Of a DNA stretch of 64,000 nt, positions 35,173-43,911 are shown piece by piece. The notes below the pieces were generated by a model. The model was not told where the DNA came from, did no database searches, and saw nothing but the letters and a program-made list of their open reading frames with translations. This DNA comes from Parvularcula mediterranea. GTDB lineage: Bacteria > Pseudomonadota > Alphaproteobacteria > Caulobacterales > Parvularculaceae. The translations under genes were made by a program, and so were the position numbers. The stretch is taken from contig NZ_JABFCX010000003.1 in the NCBI RefSeq assembly GCF_013085255.1, positions 1,001,288-1,065,287 of the forward strand, in the 5' to 3' direction. Numbering within the stretch: position 1 is the stretch's first letter; each line of letters opens with the position of its first letter.

Positions 35173-36621
35173 ATGAGCGAGAGAAACGCCGCTTCCCGTG
35201 CCCTTGATGAGGCCGCATCGCGCCTGCGCGGACTACCGGGTCCTGTGTGGGAGGGTGAGATTGCATCGGCCCTCGGAATGATCCTGAAGGTTCGGGGGCT
35301 GTCGGGGGTTCTCTCCGCAGGCGACCTCTGCACTGTCGAGCGGCGGGACATGAAGCCGATCCAGTGCCAGGTGGTGGGGGTCGAGCAGGACCAGTCGCTC
35401 CTCATGAGCTTCGAGGATACCGAAGGGGTCGCCTCGGGTGCTCGCGTCACTTTCCCTGAAAAACGTTTCCGTATCCGCGTGTCCGATGGCTGGCTCGGCC
35501 GGGTGATCGGTCCGATGGCCCAGCCCATCGATGGCAAAGGTCCGCTGCCTGAAGGTCCGTTTGCGACGCCTTTGAAGGGCACCCCGCCGCCAGCTTTTGC
35601 AAGGCGCAGGGTTGGCGCGATGCTCGATACGGGCGTCCGGGCCATTGATGCTTTCACGCCGATCTGCCGTGGGCAGAGGATGGGCATCTTCGCAGGCTCG
35701 GGCGTTGGTAAGTCGACGCTTCTTTCGATGCTGGCGCGGTCGAGCGCAGCGGACGTCAACGTCATCGGCCTGATCGGCGAGCGGGGGCGCGAGGTGCAGG
35801 AGTTCCTGCAGCGCGACCTTGGTGAGGAGGGCCTGAAGCGCACCATCGTCGTCGTGGCGACTTCGGACGAAAGCCCGCTGGCGCGGCGGCAGGCGGCTTA
35901 CCTCACCATGGCCGTGGCTGAGGACCAGCGCAAACGTGGACGCCATGTCTTCTGCATGATGGATTCGGTGACGCGCTTTGCTCACGCCCTGCGCGAAATC
36001 GGCCTTGCCGTAGGCGAGCCCCCCTCGGCGCGGGGTTTCCCGCCTTCGGTGTTCGGAGAGCTGGCACATCTGCTGGAACGCTCCGGGCCCGGAATGGATG
36101 AGCAGGGGGACATCACCCTCTGCGCGACGGTGCTTGTCGACGGCGACGACCATGAAGACCCGATCGCTGACGCAACGCGCGGTATTCTCGACGGTCACTT
36201 GGTCCTGTCACGCAACATCGCAACCCGCGGGCGTTTTCCGGCGATTGACGTGCCGGGTTCGGTGTCGCGCCTCGCGCCAGACTGTTATGTCGGTGAGAAC
36301 GATGCTCTCGCAGCCGCTGAAGCACGGCGGCTTCTCTCCGTCTACGAAGAAAAGCGCGACATCATCTCGATTGGTCTCTACAAAAAAGGTTCCGACCCCG
36401 AGGCCGACAAGGCGATTGCGAAGGTCCCCGGTCTCGAGACCTTCTGCCACCAGGACCGCAATGAAAGCATGCGCGCGTCCGAGGGCATGAAGTTCCTGAA
36501 GAGCCACCTCGATATCGAAGAAGCTCCTCAGGCTGGCGATGCGGCGCAGGAGAGCGTCGCCACGGAACCTGAAAACCTGCCCGCCATGGTGAGCCCAGGC
36601 GAGCAGGCATTGGCTTCTTAG
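35173..36621 (+). CDS. fliI: Flagellum-specific ATPase FliI
   Basis: 482 residues from ATG MSERNAASR, with AAGGAGAGCC just upstream; the frame is open 150 bases earlier but that part is non-coding. P-loop GSGVGKSTL, Walker B region VFCMMDSVTRFAHALREIGLA, here as FCMMDSVTRFAHAL, and the SRNIATRGRFPAIDV region all match FliI/type III ATPases. It unfolds or delivers export substrates with FliH and FliJ, which are not seen here. The last 4 bases overlap the convergent esterase gene. Confidence 0.97.
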   Translation: MSERNAASRALDEAASRLRGLPGPVWEGEIASALGMILKVRGLSGVLSAGDLCTVERRDMKPIQCQVVGVEQDQSLLMSFEDTEGVASGARVTFPEKRFRIRVSDGWLGRVIGPMAQPIDGKGPLPEGPFATPLKGTPPPAFARRRVGAMLDTGVRAIDAFTPICRGQRMGIFAGSGVGKSTLLSMLARSSAADVNVIGLIGERGREVQEFLQRDLGEEGLKRTIVVVATSDESPLARRQAAYLTMAVAEDQRKRGRHVFCMMDSVTRFAHALREIGLAVGEPPSARGFPPSVFGELAHLLERSGPGMDEQGDITLCATVLVDGDDHEDPIADATRGILDGHLVLSRNIATRGRFPAIDVPGSVSRLAPDCYVGENDALAAAEARRLLSVYEEKRDIISIGLYKKGSDPEADKAIAKVPGLETFCHQDRNESMRASEGMKFLKSHLDIEEAPQAGDAAQESVATEPENLPAMVSPGEQALAS

Positions 36622-38684
36622 AACCGGAAGGCTGCGTTCAGCTCCACAACGTGGTCCGCACCCTGAAGGGTTTGTACCCCTGCCGCGCGGGCCGCGAAGC
36701 TCATCCGGTCTGACTTCGAGAACTGAAGGCTGGCGGAGCCGAAAAGGCCCTCCTGCCCCACACCGCGCATCGGGTCCTGGCGGGAGATCGCGTCGGGCAT
36801 GGAACCGAAGAGCAGCGCGTCACCGACGACACCGGCATAGCCGAGGGTGCGGTCGCTACCGGCAACCGGGCCAGTCTGGAAGGTAAGCTGACCATAGCCG
36901 AACGCCCGGGGCAGGGCGCGTGAGGCCTTGAGGCCAAGATAGGCACTATACCCGGTGATGCTCTGATCACGGACGGACCTGTCAAGAAGGCCCCGGCTTC
37001 CCTCTTCTTCGAAGGCATCGAGATCAAGAACGGCTGCCGCTGCCCTTGCCACCGCGCCTAGCCGCCATGCGCCGAGCTCCTTTCCGTAGTCAGCTTCTGC
37101 TGTGACCTCGCGGAGCGCCGAGCGGCTATCCGAGTTCACGAAGGGCTGGTAGCGGAAGAAGGTCTGACGCCTCGTCTGCTGCTCATTGATCGTCGACGAA
37201 GCCTTGAGCGTGTAGGTCATCGGCCCACGGAACATGGCGCCATAGACGGTGACCGCGCGGGTCTCGTCGTAGCTGAGCGCACCGAAGTTCTGGCGGTCGA
37301 AGCTGCCCCTCGTCATGTTTGCTCCGATGGCCACATCGCTTGGCAGGAGATAGTCCGCACCCATGGTGAAGGTCGTCTCACCCGGCGTCAGGCCCAGCGT
37401 TCCCGACAAGAACTCCGTCTGCGGAGCGAGGTCGCGGCCTGCGGCAGCCAGCTCGCTCCACGAGCCTTCGGCAAAGCTGTAGACCGAGAAGCGTTGCTCG
37501 CCGAGGACCTGGCCGGGGATGGTCTGCATGCCGAGATTGCCCTCCGCGATGCCGGAAAAGTTCGGCGTACTGAAGGGATCGGTAAGTATGGCCGAGCCCG
37601 TCAGGCCCAGCTTGAGCGCCTGTACACGGTTGGCGACAACACGGGACGATGTCGATGTCGTCTGCTTCGAGGTCGACGTCCGGGCCAGGGGCTCAGCGAA
37701 CCCGTAGAGCTTGGCCTGGAAGGTCGCGATGGCGAGGTCCGCCACGATGTAGTGAGCTGGCGCCGTGGGGTGGATATCGTCGTAGAAGAGATACCCCCTC
37801 GGACAGGCCGAAAGGACGAGGCCATCGCCGAGGCAGTTGCCCGTCGTCCCCGCCCCCGGCTGGACGTTGGTGAAGCCGTAGACGGCGCCGCCATTGAGGA
37901 GCGCATCCTCCCGGACGAGCTCGAACAACCTTGCCGCGGGTACGACGGCAAGGATCGATCCGGGGTTAGCGGCTTCGTATAGAAGCGCCCGGTCGCGAAG
38001 GAGGACATTGTGGCTCTGGGACAGGGCGTTGAGCTGCGCCTGGCCGCTGGTCCCGAAGTTCGCAGGCGTGTCGCCGACATTGGGAACGTCGAGGAGGAAG
38101 AAGCTCCTGATCCCGCCATCGTCGATATAGTCGATCGCCTGAAAGATGTTGTTCACAACACGGACGACGTCGGTCTCGCCAGCGAAATAGTCGTTCCCGC
38201 CCGCTGAGATCGTCGCATAATCGAGGGAGCTTGACCGGAATGTCCGTCCAAAGAAGCTCTGGTCACGGAAGTGCTTGGCCTGATCGACCACGCGGAAAGC
38301 TGCGATGTTCGACAGGAAACCGAGCCCTGACAGAAGCCCTGTATTGACGCTCGAGCTGAGCTTGCCGGACACCGCGCCGCCATGGGCGAAGTTGTAGGGC
38401 CGGGAAGTGCGGGTGAAGTAAGGACCGATGAGCCCGGGGTTCTTGCGCTGTAGCTCACCCGTAGAGGAATAGGATATATAGTCAGTCCACAGATAGCCGT
38501 TCGAGAAGCGGCCATCGAAATAGTCGCCGCCTGCCACGAGGCCGAGAGAGAAGTCGTTGGCATTGCCTGTATCGGACAGGCTATCGCCAAAGCTATAGAC
38601 CTGCTGGGCGGACGCCGTGCCCAGTAGGCCCGTCGCCGCTCCTGCCATGAGCAGCCCGCGAAGGGTTTTCTTTTGAAGTTTCAA
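36618..38684 (-). CDS. GDSL esterase autotransporter (EstA/EstP-like)
   Basis: About 688 residues. I chose TTG (MKLQKKTLRGLLMAG) because GGAGG lies 8 bp before it; the ATG at 38699 has no ribosome-binding site. Signal peptide ends TASAQQ. GDSL domain: SFGDSLSDTGN (block I), ISAGGNDYF, and DDIHPTAPAHY (DxxH, block V). From about residue 420 a C-terminal beta-barrel follows with alternating strands, ending in AAFRF, the usual C-terminal Phe. Outer-membrane anchored lipase/esterase; relatives affect motility and surfactant. It lies between fliI and the flagellin block. Confidence 0.87.
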   Translation of the reverse strand: MKLQKKTLRGLLMAGAATGLLGTASAQQVYSFGDSLSDTGNANDFSLGLVAGGDYFDGRFSNGYLWTDYISYSSTGELQRKNPGLIGPYFTRTSRPYNFAHGGAVSGKLSSSVNTGLLSGLGFLSNIAAFRVVDQAKHFRDQSFFGRTFRSSSLDYATISAGGNDYFAGETDVVRVVNNIFQAIDYIDDGGIRSFFLLDVPNVGDTPANFGTSGQAQLNALSQSHNVLLRDRALLYEAANPGSILAVVPAARLFELVREDALLNGGAVYGFTNVQPGAGTTGNCLGDGLVLSACPRGYLFYDDIHPTAPAHYIVADLAIATFQAKLYGFAEPLARTSTSKQTTSTSSRVVANRVQALKLGLTGSAILTDPFSTPNFSGIAEGNLGMQTIPGQVLGEQRFSVYSFAEGSWSELAAAGRDLAPQTEFLSGTLGLTPGETTFTMGADYLLPSDVAIGANMTRGSFDRQNFGALSYDETRAVTVYGAMFRGPMTYTLKASSTINEQQTRRQTFFRYQPFVNSDSRSALREVTAEADYGKELGAWRLGAVARAAAAVLDLDAFEEEGSRGLLDRSVRDQSITGYSAYLGLKASRALPRAFGYGQLTFQTGPVAGSDRTLGYAGVVGDALLFGSMPDAISRQDPMRGVGQEGLFGSASLQFSKSDRMSFAARAAGVQTLQGADHVVELNAAFRF

Positions 38685-38898
38685 CGCTGTTTCCTCCATT
38701 TTTATGGTTGAGGAAACGATGGGTCATCCTGACAGAGGAGCAATCTTTTCGTGCGGTGGTTGTTTGCGCAGCCGAAACGAACGCGGCAAGCGTTCAGCTT
38801 CCGGCCCTAGCCGAAGACTGTGCTGCGCTGCCACGAAAACGTTATAGACTTCAAGAACTTGCCCCGAAGTGATCTGGTCACGGCAAATTTCCGGCCGC

Positions 38899-40437
38899 TT
38901 AGAAGAACGTCGCGCCGAGGGTGCCTGGGTCGATCGAGACCACGCCGTTTCCGCCGCCGCCTGCGTCAGGGAAGATCCCGTAGAGGCTGAGCGTGTTGGA
39001 GGCGAAGCCCGGGGCGCCGTTCTTGATATCGTAGAGCAGGGTGAACCGCTGGATGAACTTCTGGCGCTCTTGAGGATTGTTGAGGTCCTCAAGCTTGAGG
39101 CGCTTCTCGAAGATCTCGGCCAGCTTGTCCGGGTTCGTCTTCTGCATCTCATCGGGCAGGTCGAGGGCCGTGAAGACGACCTCGCGCAGGGCCCGGTCAC
39201 CCAGGATCTGGAACCAGCTGTTGAGATTGTTCGCCTTGCGATCGAAATAGGCGGCGAGGCGGACGCCAATATTGTCCTCACCCGCACCATCTTCGACCTT
39301 TACCCGTTTGAACTTCTCGATAACGTCATCGACGAAGTTGGGATTTCGGGTCTTGAGGTCGCCATCTTCGGCGAGCCTGAAGGCTGCTGCGAAGTCGCGG
39401 AATTTCTTGTCGACCAGCTTGTTCGCGAGGCCGTTCTCGTCATCGACGCCTTCATCGAGCACCTTCTTGACGAGGGCGCGGCTGTCGACCTGGCTTTCGA
39501 GGTCGAATGCCGTGAGTGCGAAACGATAGAGGCGTTCGTCCGCAAGGAGATCTTCAGCAGTCGCCACTTTTGAGATGTTCTCGCGGAAGTACTGAATCTC
39601 GCGCTCATTGAACCTCTGGAGGGGCACCTGACGACCGGTCTCTCGGCTGGCTTTGGCCTCGGCGGAGAGGGTCTCGCGGTTGTAGCGCTCAACGACACTG
39701 TCGAGGAAGCTCGGGTTACGGACGTTGCCGTCACCGATTTCTGCAAAGGCAAAGGCGCGGGCGAAGCTGCCCCAGCGGCTATCGACCAGCGTGTTGGCTG
39801 GCGAGTCGACGGCGCGGATGCCTGCGGAAGGATTGTAGAAGCCCGCATCGAGCGCCTTGCCGATCAGCTCCGAATTGCCCTCTTCGCCGTCGAGCTTGAA
39901 GGCGGTCAGGACAAAGCCAAGAAGGCGCTCGTTCCGGACGAGGTCTTCGCCGGAATTCACCAGCTTGATGTTGTCGCGGAAATAGTCGAGCTCGGCCTGG
40001 GCTTCGGTGATGCCGAGCTGGGTGTTGAGCGCGAACTTGCCGACCACGTTCTGGATGGCTGCGTCTTTTTCGAAGTCGAAGACGAGGCTGTCGGAGAACC
40101 AGAAAGCGTTGGCAAGGGTGTCGATGTCGTTCTTCGGACCGCCAGCCAGCTTGGCTTCATCCGCAAACGGATCGAAGATACCGCCATCGAGGACAGCGAT
40201 GATCTGCTCGGTGCTCTCCACCTGGTCAGAAAGACCAAAGGCGGTGAGCGCGTAGTTCAGGAGGCGCTCATCCTTGACGAGCTCGGCGCCGGTCGAAACC
40301 TTGCCGATGTTCTTCTTGAAGTAGACCGCTTCCTCCGTGAGGTCGCGACGGCCCTCGGCCTCGGTGAAGTCCACGGGGCCGAGTGGGCGTCCGTAGTTTC
40401 TCTCGAAGGTCAGATATCCAAGATAGGTCGAGGTCAT
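38899..40437 (-). CDS. DUF1217 flagellar-associated protein with repeated units
   Basis: 512 residues, no signal peptide. Matches alphaproteobacterial DUF1217 proteins found in flagellar loci. Three related units are visible: YFKKNIGKVSTGAELVKDERL, YFRDNIKLVNSGEDLVRNERL and YFRENISKVATAEDLLADERL, each followed by an LTAF region; cited here as YFxxNI-ERL-LTAF. The C-terminus carries QRFTLLYDIKNG. Function is not defined; context after fliC-flaF-flbT suggests filament export or assembly. Ends DPGTLGATFF. Confidence 0.85.
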   Translation of the reverse strand: MTSTYLGYLTFERNYGRPLGPVDFTEAEGRRDLTEEAVYFKKNIGKVSTGAELVKDERLLNYALTAFGLSDQVESTEQIIAVLDGGIFDPFADEAKLAGGPKNDIDTLANAFWFSDSLVFDFEKDAAIQNVVGKFALNTQLGITEAQAELDYFRDNIKLVNSGEDLVRNERLLGFVLTAFKLDGEEGNSELIGKALDAGFYNPSAGIRAVDSPANTLVDSRWGSFARAFAFAEIGDGNVRNPSFLDSVVERYNRETLSAEAKASRETGRQVPLQRFNEREIQYFRENISKVATAEDLLADERLYRFALTAFDLESQVDSRALVKKVLDEGVDDENGLANKLVDKKFRDFAAAFRLAEDGDLKTRNPNFVDDVIEKFKRVKVEDGAGEDNIGVRLAAYFDRKANNLNSWFQILGDRALREVVFTALDLPDEMQKTNPDKLAEIFEKRLKLEDLNNPQERQKFIQRFTLLYDIKNGAPGFASNTLSLYGIFPDAGGGGNGVVSIDPGTLGATFF

Positions 40438-40470
40438 CGCTCTTGCTCCGGCGGAAGATGTGCCTACGGA

Positions 40471-40953
40471 CTAGCCGTGGGCGCGCTCCATGGATTTGCT
40501 TGTCATGCGCTCCTGCACGGCCGCGTGGAACGCCTGGTTCTCGGCTTCGAGTTCGGAAGGAACTTCGGTTGCTTCCTCAGCCTCCTGACCAAGCTCGAGA
40601 AGCGGGTGAAGCTTCACCAGGGCTTTGTAGAAGTCGCGAAGGTGGACCATGTCCATCGCCTGGAGGAGGTCAGCGCGTTCGTCGTCATCCTCCATGTGCG
40701 TGAAGACAAAGGCGCCAAGCTTGGAGGCGTGGCGGAGCATTTTGTCGTCGCAGCCGGAGATCAGCAGCATCTGGATGGTGAAGTAGAGCCGGCGGATCGG
40801 CGTCTTCGCATCTTCTGGCTGCAGGACATATTTGCCGCGCAGGACCTGACCGAAGCTGGACACGGTGATCGTGTTCCTACGGTCGCCATTGGTCAGCACA
40901 CAACCATTGACGATGATGCGCTCATTGGGGCGCAGTCTCAATCGAAGTCCCAT
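40471..40953 (-). CDS. flbT: Flagellin mRNA repressor FlbT
   Basis: 160 residues. N-terminus MGLRLRLRPNERIIVNGCV and NGDRR...QPEDAKTPIRRLYF are the FlbT signature. In Caulobacter FlbT binds the flagellin leader and controls translation; it acts with FlaF. It starts 2 bp after flaF and lies downstream of the flagellin gene, the usual neighbourhood. Confidence 0.95.
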   Translation of the reverse strand: MGLRLRLRPNERIIVNGCVLTNGDRRNTITVSSFGQVLRGKYVLQPEDAKTPIRRLYFTIQMLLISGCDDKMLRHASKLGAFVFTHMEDDDERADLLQAMDMVHLRDFYKALVKLHPLLELGQEAEEATEVPSELEAENQAFHAAVQERMTSKSMERAHG

Positions 40954-40955
40954 GG

Positions 40956-41357
40956 TCAGCCTGCTTCCTGAAGGACGCTGGCGTCCGCGCCTTGGCCGGT
41001 GAGACCCTTGATGATGTTGCGGTTGATTTCGAGCAGCGGCTCGATCGTCTTGTCGCCTGAAATGACTTCTGGCGTATGCCGATCAACGAATAGCGCGAGC
41101 GAGATGATGCCGGCTTTCAGTTGGTCGGGGAGGGGGTTATCCTTGAAAGCGCAATCGAACATCAGCTCACCCCAGAGCTTCTGATTGCGGTTGAGTGCGT
41201 CGAGCGCCGGACCTGAAAGAGGTCTCGTATCTTCTTTCGAAGCGCGTTCGAGTTCGCCCGTGATCTGAAGGAAAACTTTGCGTTCGATCTCGCGAGGCTC
41301 CTCCGTCTCGGTGATCGTTTTCCTGTAGGCTTCTCGCGCCCGTGCCCTGCCGTACAT
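40956..41357 (-). CDS. flaF: Flagellin assembly/translation factor FlaF
   Basis: 133 residues from ATG MYGRARAREAYRK; the TTG six bases earlier is less likely. LDALNRNQKLWGELMFDC and LALFVDRHTPEVISG are standard FlaF blocks. FlaF helps flagellin synthesis or secretion and works opposite FlbT. It starts 93 bp after the flagellin stop, beyond a terminator hairpin. Confidence 0.93.
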   Translation of the reverse strand: MYGRARAREAYRKTITETEEPREIERKVFLQITGELERASKEDTRPLSGPALDALNRNQKLWGELMFDCAFKDNPLPDQLKAGIISLALFVDRHTPEVISGDKTIEPLLEINRNIIKGLTGQGADASVLQEAG

Positions 41358-41404
41358 AGACAATTCTCGTCCTTACTATTCTTGGTTTGATACCTAAGAA
41401 GGGT

Positions 41405-41432
41405 GGGACCCGGAGCTTTTGCTCCGGGTCCC
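41405..41432 (-). terminator. Flagellin terminator hairpin
   Basis: Perfect 12-bp stem GGGACCCGGAGC / GCTCCGGGTCCC with a TTTT loop, 18 bp after the flagellin stop codon. The tract after it on the minus strand is ACCCTTCTTA, so termination may be partial, letting some transcripts reach flaF. Confidence 0.75.
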
Positions 41433-41449
41433 GGTAGTCTGTATTCCGA

Positions 41450-42769
41450 TTAACGGAAGAGGCTCAGGAGCGACTGCGGACGCTGGTTCGCAATCGAGAG
41501 AGCCTGGGTAGCGAGCTGCTCCTGGACCTGGAAGGACTGGAGGCGGCTCGACTCTTCCGTGAGGTCGGCTTCGATCAGGGCAGCAACGCCGAGCTCGAGC
41601 GAGTCGGTCAGGTCGCTCAGGAAGTCCTGACGCGAGCTGAGGGTCGACTCGAAGACACCGATGACGGTCTGCGAGATGTTGACGCGCGAGATGAGCGAGT
41701 CAGCAACAACGAAGCCAGCCTGGACGTTGCCCGAGGTCGGGTCAGCGACTTCGATCTGACGTGCAACGGCGCGGAAGCCCGAGTCGTTGGCGAAAGCGCG
41801 GAGGTTCTCGTCGGAGAACACAGCGCGTTCGAGGACGTCCTGCACCGAAGCGAAGGCCGTGTCAGCACCAGCTGCTTTCGAAGCAACATAGTCGGACGCA
41901 GCATCGGTTGCGCCAGGCTGGATGTTGGTCGTCGGAGCAGCAGCGATGTCAGCGATCTGGATCACGTCACGGCTGACGTCGTCGCCGATTTTGCCGAGGT
42001 TCGTTGCCGTCACGCCAACCGAAGCGAGGAACGCGATGTCATCGTCGGTGCCGTAGAAGGTGAATTCACCAGCAGCTTCTGCACCTGCGCCGCCTTCGAC
42101 CGTCAGGATCGAGTCGGTGCCAGCAGTGGCGCTGTCGAGGTTCACCGAGCCGTCGCCATTGGCGTCGAGACGGTCAGCAAAGCCGGAGTTGAACGCACGG
42201 TAGAGAGCGTCGAACTGAGCTTCAGCCTGAACCTGGGTGTAGACAGCGGTTTCGACACCAGCGAGCTCGAGGCTGTCGAGGTTCTGGCCTTGCAGGGTGA
42301 AGGTCGAGAGCTCGAACGAACCGTTGTCGCGGGTGATGGTCGTGGTGATCGTGGTGGTGTCGTTGCCAGCCAGCAGGTTCACACCGTTGAACGACGTAGC
42401 GTCGATCTGACCTTCGATCTGCTCAACGACCTGGCCGATGGCGAACTGAACTTCCTTCAGCGCGGTACCGGTTTGAGCCGTGGTCAGAGCCGACTGGATC
42501 TGGTTGATGTCTTCGGTGATGCCGTTGAGACCAGCCGTTGCGGTCTTGGCGGTGTTGACGCCAACCGTCAGGTTGTCCTTCAGGCCGTCGAGAACAGCAA
42601 CGTCGCCCTTGACGGTCTGCGAGACCAGGAAGAACGCCGGGTTTTCTTTCGGGCTACGGACTTTAAGACCGGTCGAAATACGGTCCTGAGTCTCCTGCAG
42701 GTTCGACTGAACGTTGCGGAGAGTACGAAGCGCGGTTTGCGCAGACGCGTTAGTAAGCAGAGATGCCAT
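41450..42769 (-). CDS. fliC: Flagellin with central calcium-type loop
   Basis: 439 residues, longer than the 270-300 of common alphaproteobacterial flagellins. N-terminal D0/D1: ALRTLRNVQSNLQETQDRI and STGLKVRSPKENPAF; C-terminal D1/D0: SLELGVAALIEADLTEES and LATQALSIANQRPQSLL, ending LFR. The central insert (about 130-330) holds DANGDGSVNLDS (202-213; bases 42131-42166), an EF-hand or dockerin-like loop with D, N, D at positions 1, 3, 5. Secreted subunit of the filament. Start has AGGAGCCC. One flagellin gene only in this window. Confidence 0.95.
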   Translation of the reverse strand: MASLLTNASAQTALRTLRNVQSNLQETQDRISTGLKVRSPKENPAFFLVSQTVKGDVAVLDGLKDNLTVGVNTAKTATAGLNGITEDINQIQSALTTAQTGTALKEVQFAIGQVVEQIEGQIDATSFNGVNLLAGNDTTTITTTITRDNGSFELSTFTLQGQNLDSLELAGVETAVYTQVQAEAQFDALYRAFNSGFADRLDANGDGSVNLDSATAGTDSILTVEGGAGAEAAGEFTFYGTDDDIAFLASVGVTATNLGKIGDDVSRDVIQIADIAAAPTTNIQPGATDAASDYVASKAAGADTAFASVQDVLERAVFSDENLRAFANDSGFRAVARQIEVADPTSGNVQAGFVVADSLISRVNISQTVIGVFESTLSSRQDFLSDLTDSLELGVAALIEADLTEESSRLQSFQVQEQLATQALSIANQRPQSLLSLFR

Positions 42770-42997
42770 GATTATGGGCTCCTTGGGTTCTCAAGTTTTC
42801 AGGAGCGCCTTCTGACGCCGGGCGAAGCGGTCCCTCACGAACCGAGTGCTGGAGCCAAGCTAGGGAAATGAGATTAAGCGTGGGTGAAACCTGATCCCTG
42901 AATTCTTGGTACGTATTAGTATCAACGCTCTGTAAAGACTGGTGTCTGGAGTCTTGATCAGTGTTCATACTCTCTTCACCATGATCTTCAGGCTGAG
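42770..42997 (-). promoter_or_regulatory. Flagellin upstream region and leader
   Basis: No gene. It should hold the flagellin promoter and a leader that FlbT could bind. One TTAA (with TCTCATT after it, read leftward) is about 110 bp before the start codon. I could not find a clean sigma-54 or sigma-28 site. Confidence 0.35.
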
Positions 42998-43032
42998 AAT
43001 AAAGAAACCGCGCCAAGCTTGGCTTGGCGCGG
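42998..43032 (-). terminator. Terminator of the flgI-flgJ-flgN operon
   Basis: CCGCGCCAAG (43008-43017) pairs with CTTGGCGCGG (43023-43032); read leftward it is followed by TTTCTTTATT. It ends the flgI group 32 bp after the last stop codon. Confidence 0.8.
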
Positions 43033-43063
43033 CGCACTGTTCCGTATCGGGACTGTCCCGGAT

Positions 43064-43585
43064 CTAGAGTTTGACCTTGTTCCCCGAGAGCGGGAGGTGA
43101 TGAAGGGACTTCTTTTCTCCGTCTTTGGAGTAGACCCCGTCGCCTTTTTCTTCCTCGAGCTTCCGAATCGCAGCGGTTCGAACGTGCGTAACGGCATCTT
43201 TTACAGCGCCGATGGAGCGCATGTTGGCCTCAACCGTGCCGTTGAAGCTTTCGAGCTTTGCCTGCAGCGATTCGGGATCGAGACCCTCGACGGCCTGGAG
43301 GTTGCGCTGGGAGTTCTCAAGGCGCTCGGCCTGGCGGATGAGCTGGCCCTTTTCGCGCTGGATCGCTGCGAAGCCTTCGAAATCGCCCTCACGGATGAGA
43401 CGCGTTTCCTCGGCAAGGACGTGGGCGAGCTTGGACATCACGGTGAGGATGACCGGCTCTTTCTTCGGACGGGCAGGGGCTTCGGCCTGCTGCTCGTCAG
43501 TCTGCGGCGCATCCTCGTCGCGGCGGAATTCGGGGAAGAGGCTGTCGCGGGCCTCTTCATCAAGACGCGTCATCATCTTGCTCAT
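43064..43585 (-). CDS. FlgN-like flagellar chaperone
   Basis: 173 residues, mostly helical and charged. The region LTVMSKLAHVLAEETRLIREGDF and QREKGQLIRQAERLE, cited as LAHVLAEETRLIREGDF and EKGQLIRQAERL, is the FlgN pattern (a helix with L-x-x-E-x-x-L and repeated Gln/Lys). Such proteins hold FlgK and FlgL before export. Overlaps the rod-binding gene by 4 bp. The first 40 residues are acidic and specific to this group. Confidence 0.7.
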   Translation of the reverse strand: MSKMMTRLDEEARDSLFPEFRRDEDAPQTDEQQAEAPARPKKEPVILTVMSKLAHVLAEETRLIREGDFEGFAAIQREKGQLIRQAERLENSQRNLQAVEGLDPESLQAKLESFNGTVEANMRSIGAVKDAVTHVRTAAIRKLEEEKGDGVYSKDGEKKSLHHLPLSGNKVKL

Positions 43586-43911
43586 TCTGGGACCTCGGAA
43601 GTCTTGTTGATTTCGGCCATCACCATATCGGCGATGCCGATGCCGCCGCGCTGGGCAAACGAATCAGCGATGTGCTGGACGAGAAAGCCCTGCCACATCT
43701 TCTCTCCCTGGCCACCGCCAAAAAGACCATCGGTCTTCATGCCGCTGAACATGGAGGAGACGAACTGGTTGAGAAAAACAGCTTCGAACCCTTCGGCGGC
43801 CTTGCGGGCCTCGTCGGGTTTCGCCGCTGCTAGCTTACGCGCTGCGCCGGCGATATCGAGCTCAGGCTTGATGTCTGCACCAGCGGGGAGCGCGGAGATT
43901 TCAGAGATCAC
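43582..43911 (-). CDS. flgJ: Rod-binding protein (FlgJ N-terminal domain only)
   Basis: 109 residues from GTG. EGFEAVFLNQFVSSMFSGM and GGGQGEKMWQGFLVQHIADS are the FlgJ rod-capping signature. The muramidase domain of enterobacterial FlgJ is absent, as usual in Alphaproteobacteria; a separate wall hydrolase must serve. Overlaps both flgI and the flgN-like gene by 4 bp. Confidence 0.9.
   Translation of the reverse strand: MISEISALPAGADIKPELDIAGAARKLAAAKPDEARKAAEGFEAVFLNQFVSSMFSGMKTDGLFGGGQGEKMWQGFLVQHIADSFAQRGGIGIADMVMAEINKTSEVPE

Noticed and set aside
42131-42166. Dockerin domain in flagellin
   Set aside because: Only one loop is present and the last ligand is shifted by one position; reported as a calcium-type loop, not as a dockerin.
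42770-42997. Sigma-54 or sigma-28 promoter for flagellin
   Set aside because: No GG-N10-GC pair or TAAA-N15-GCCGATAA match was found on careful reading of the minus strand.
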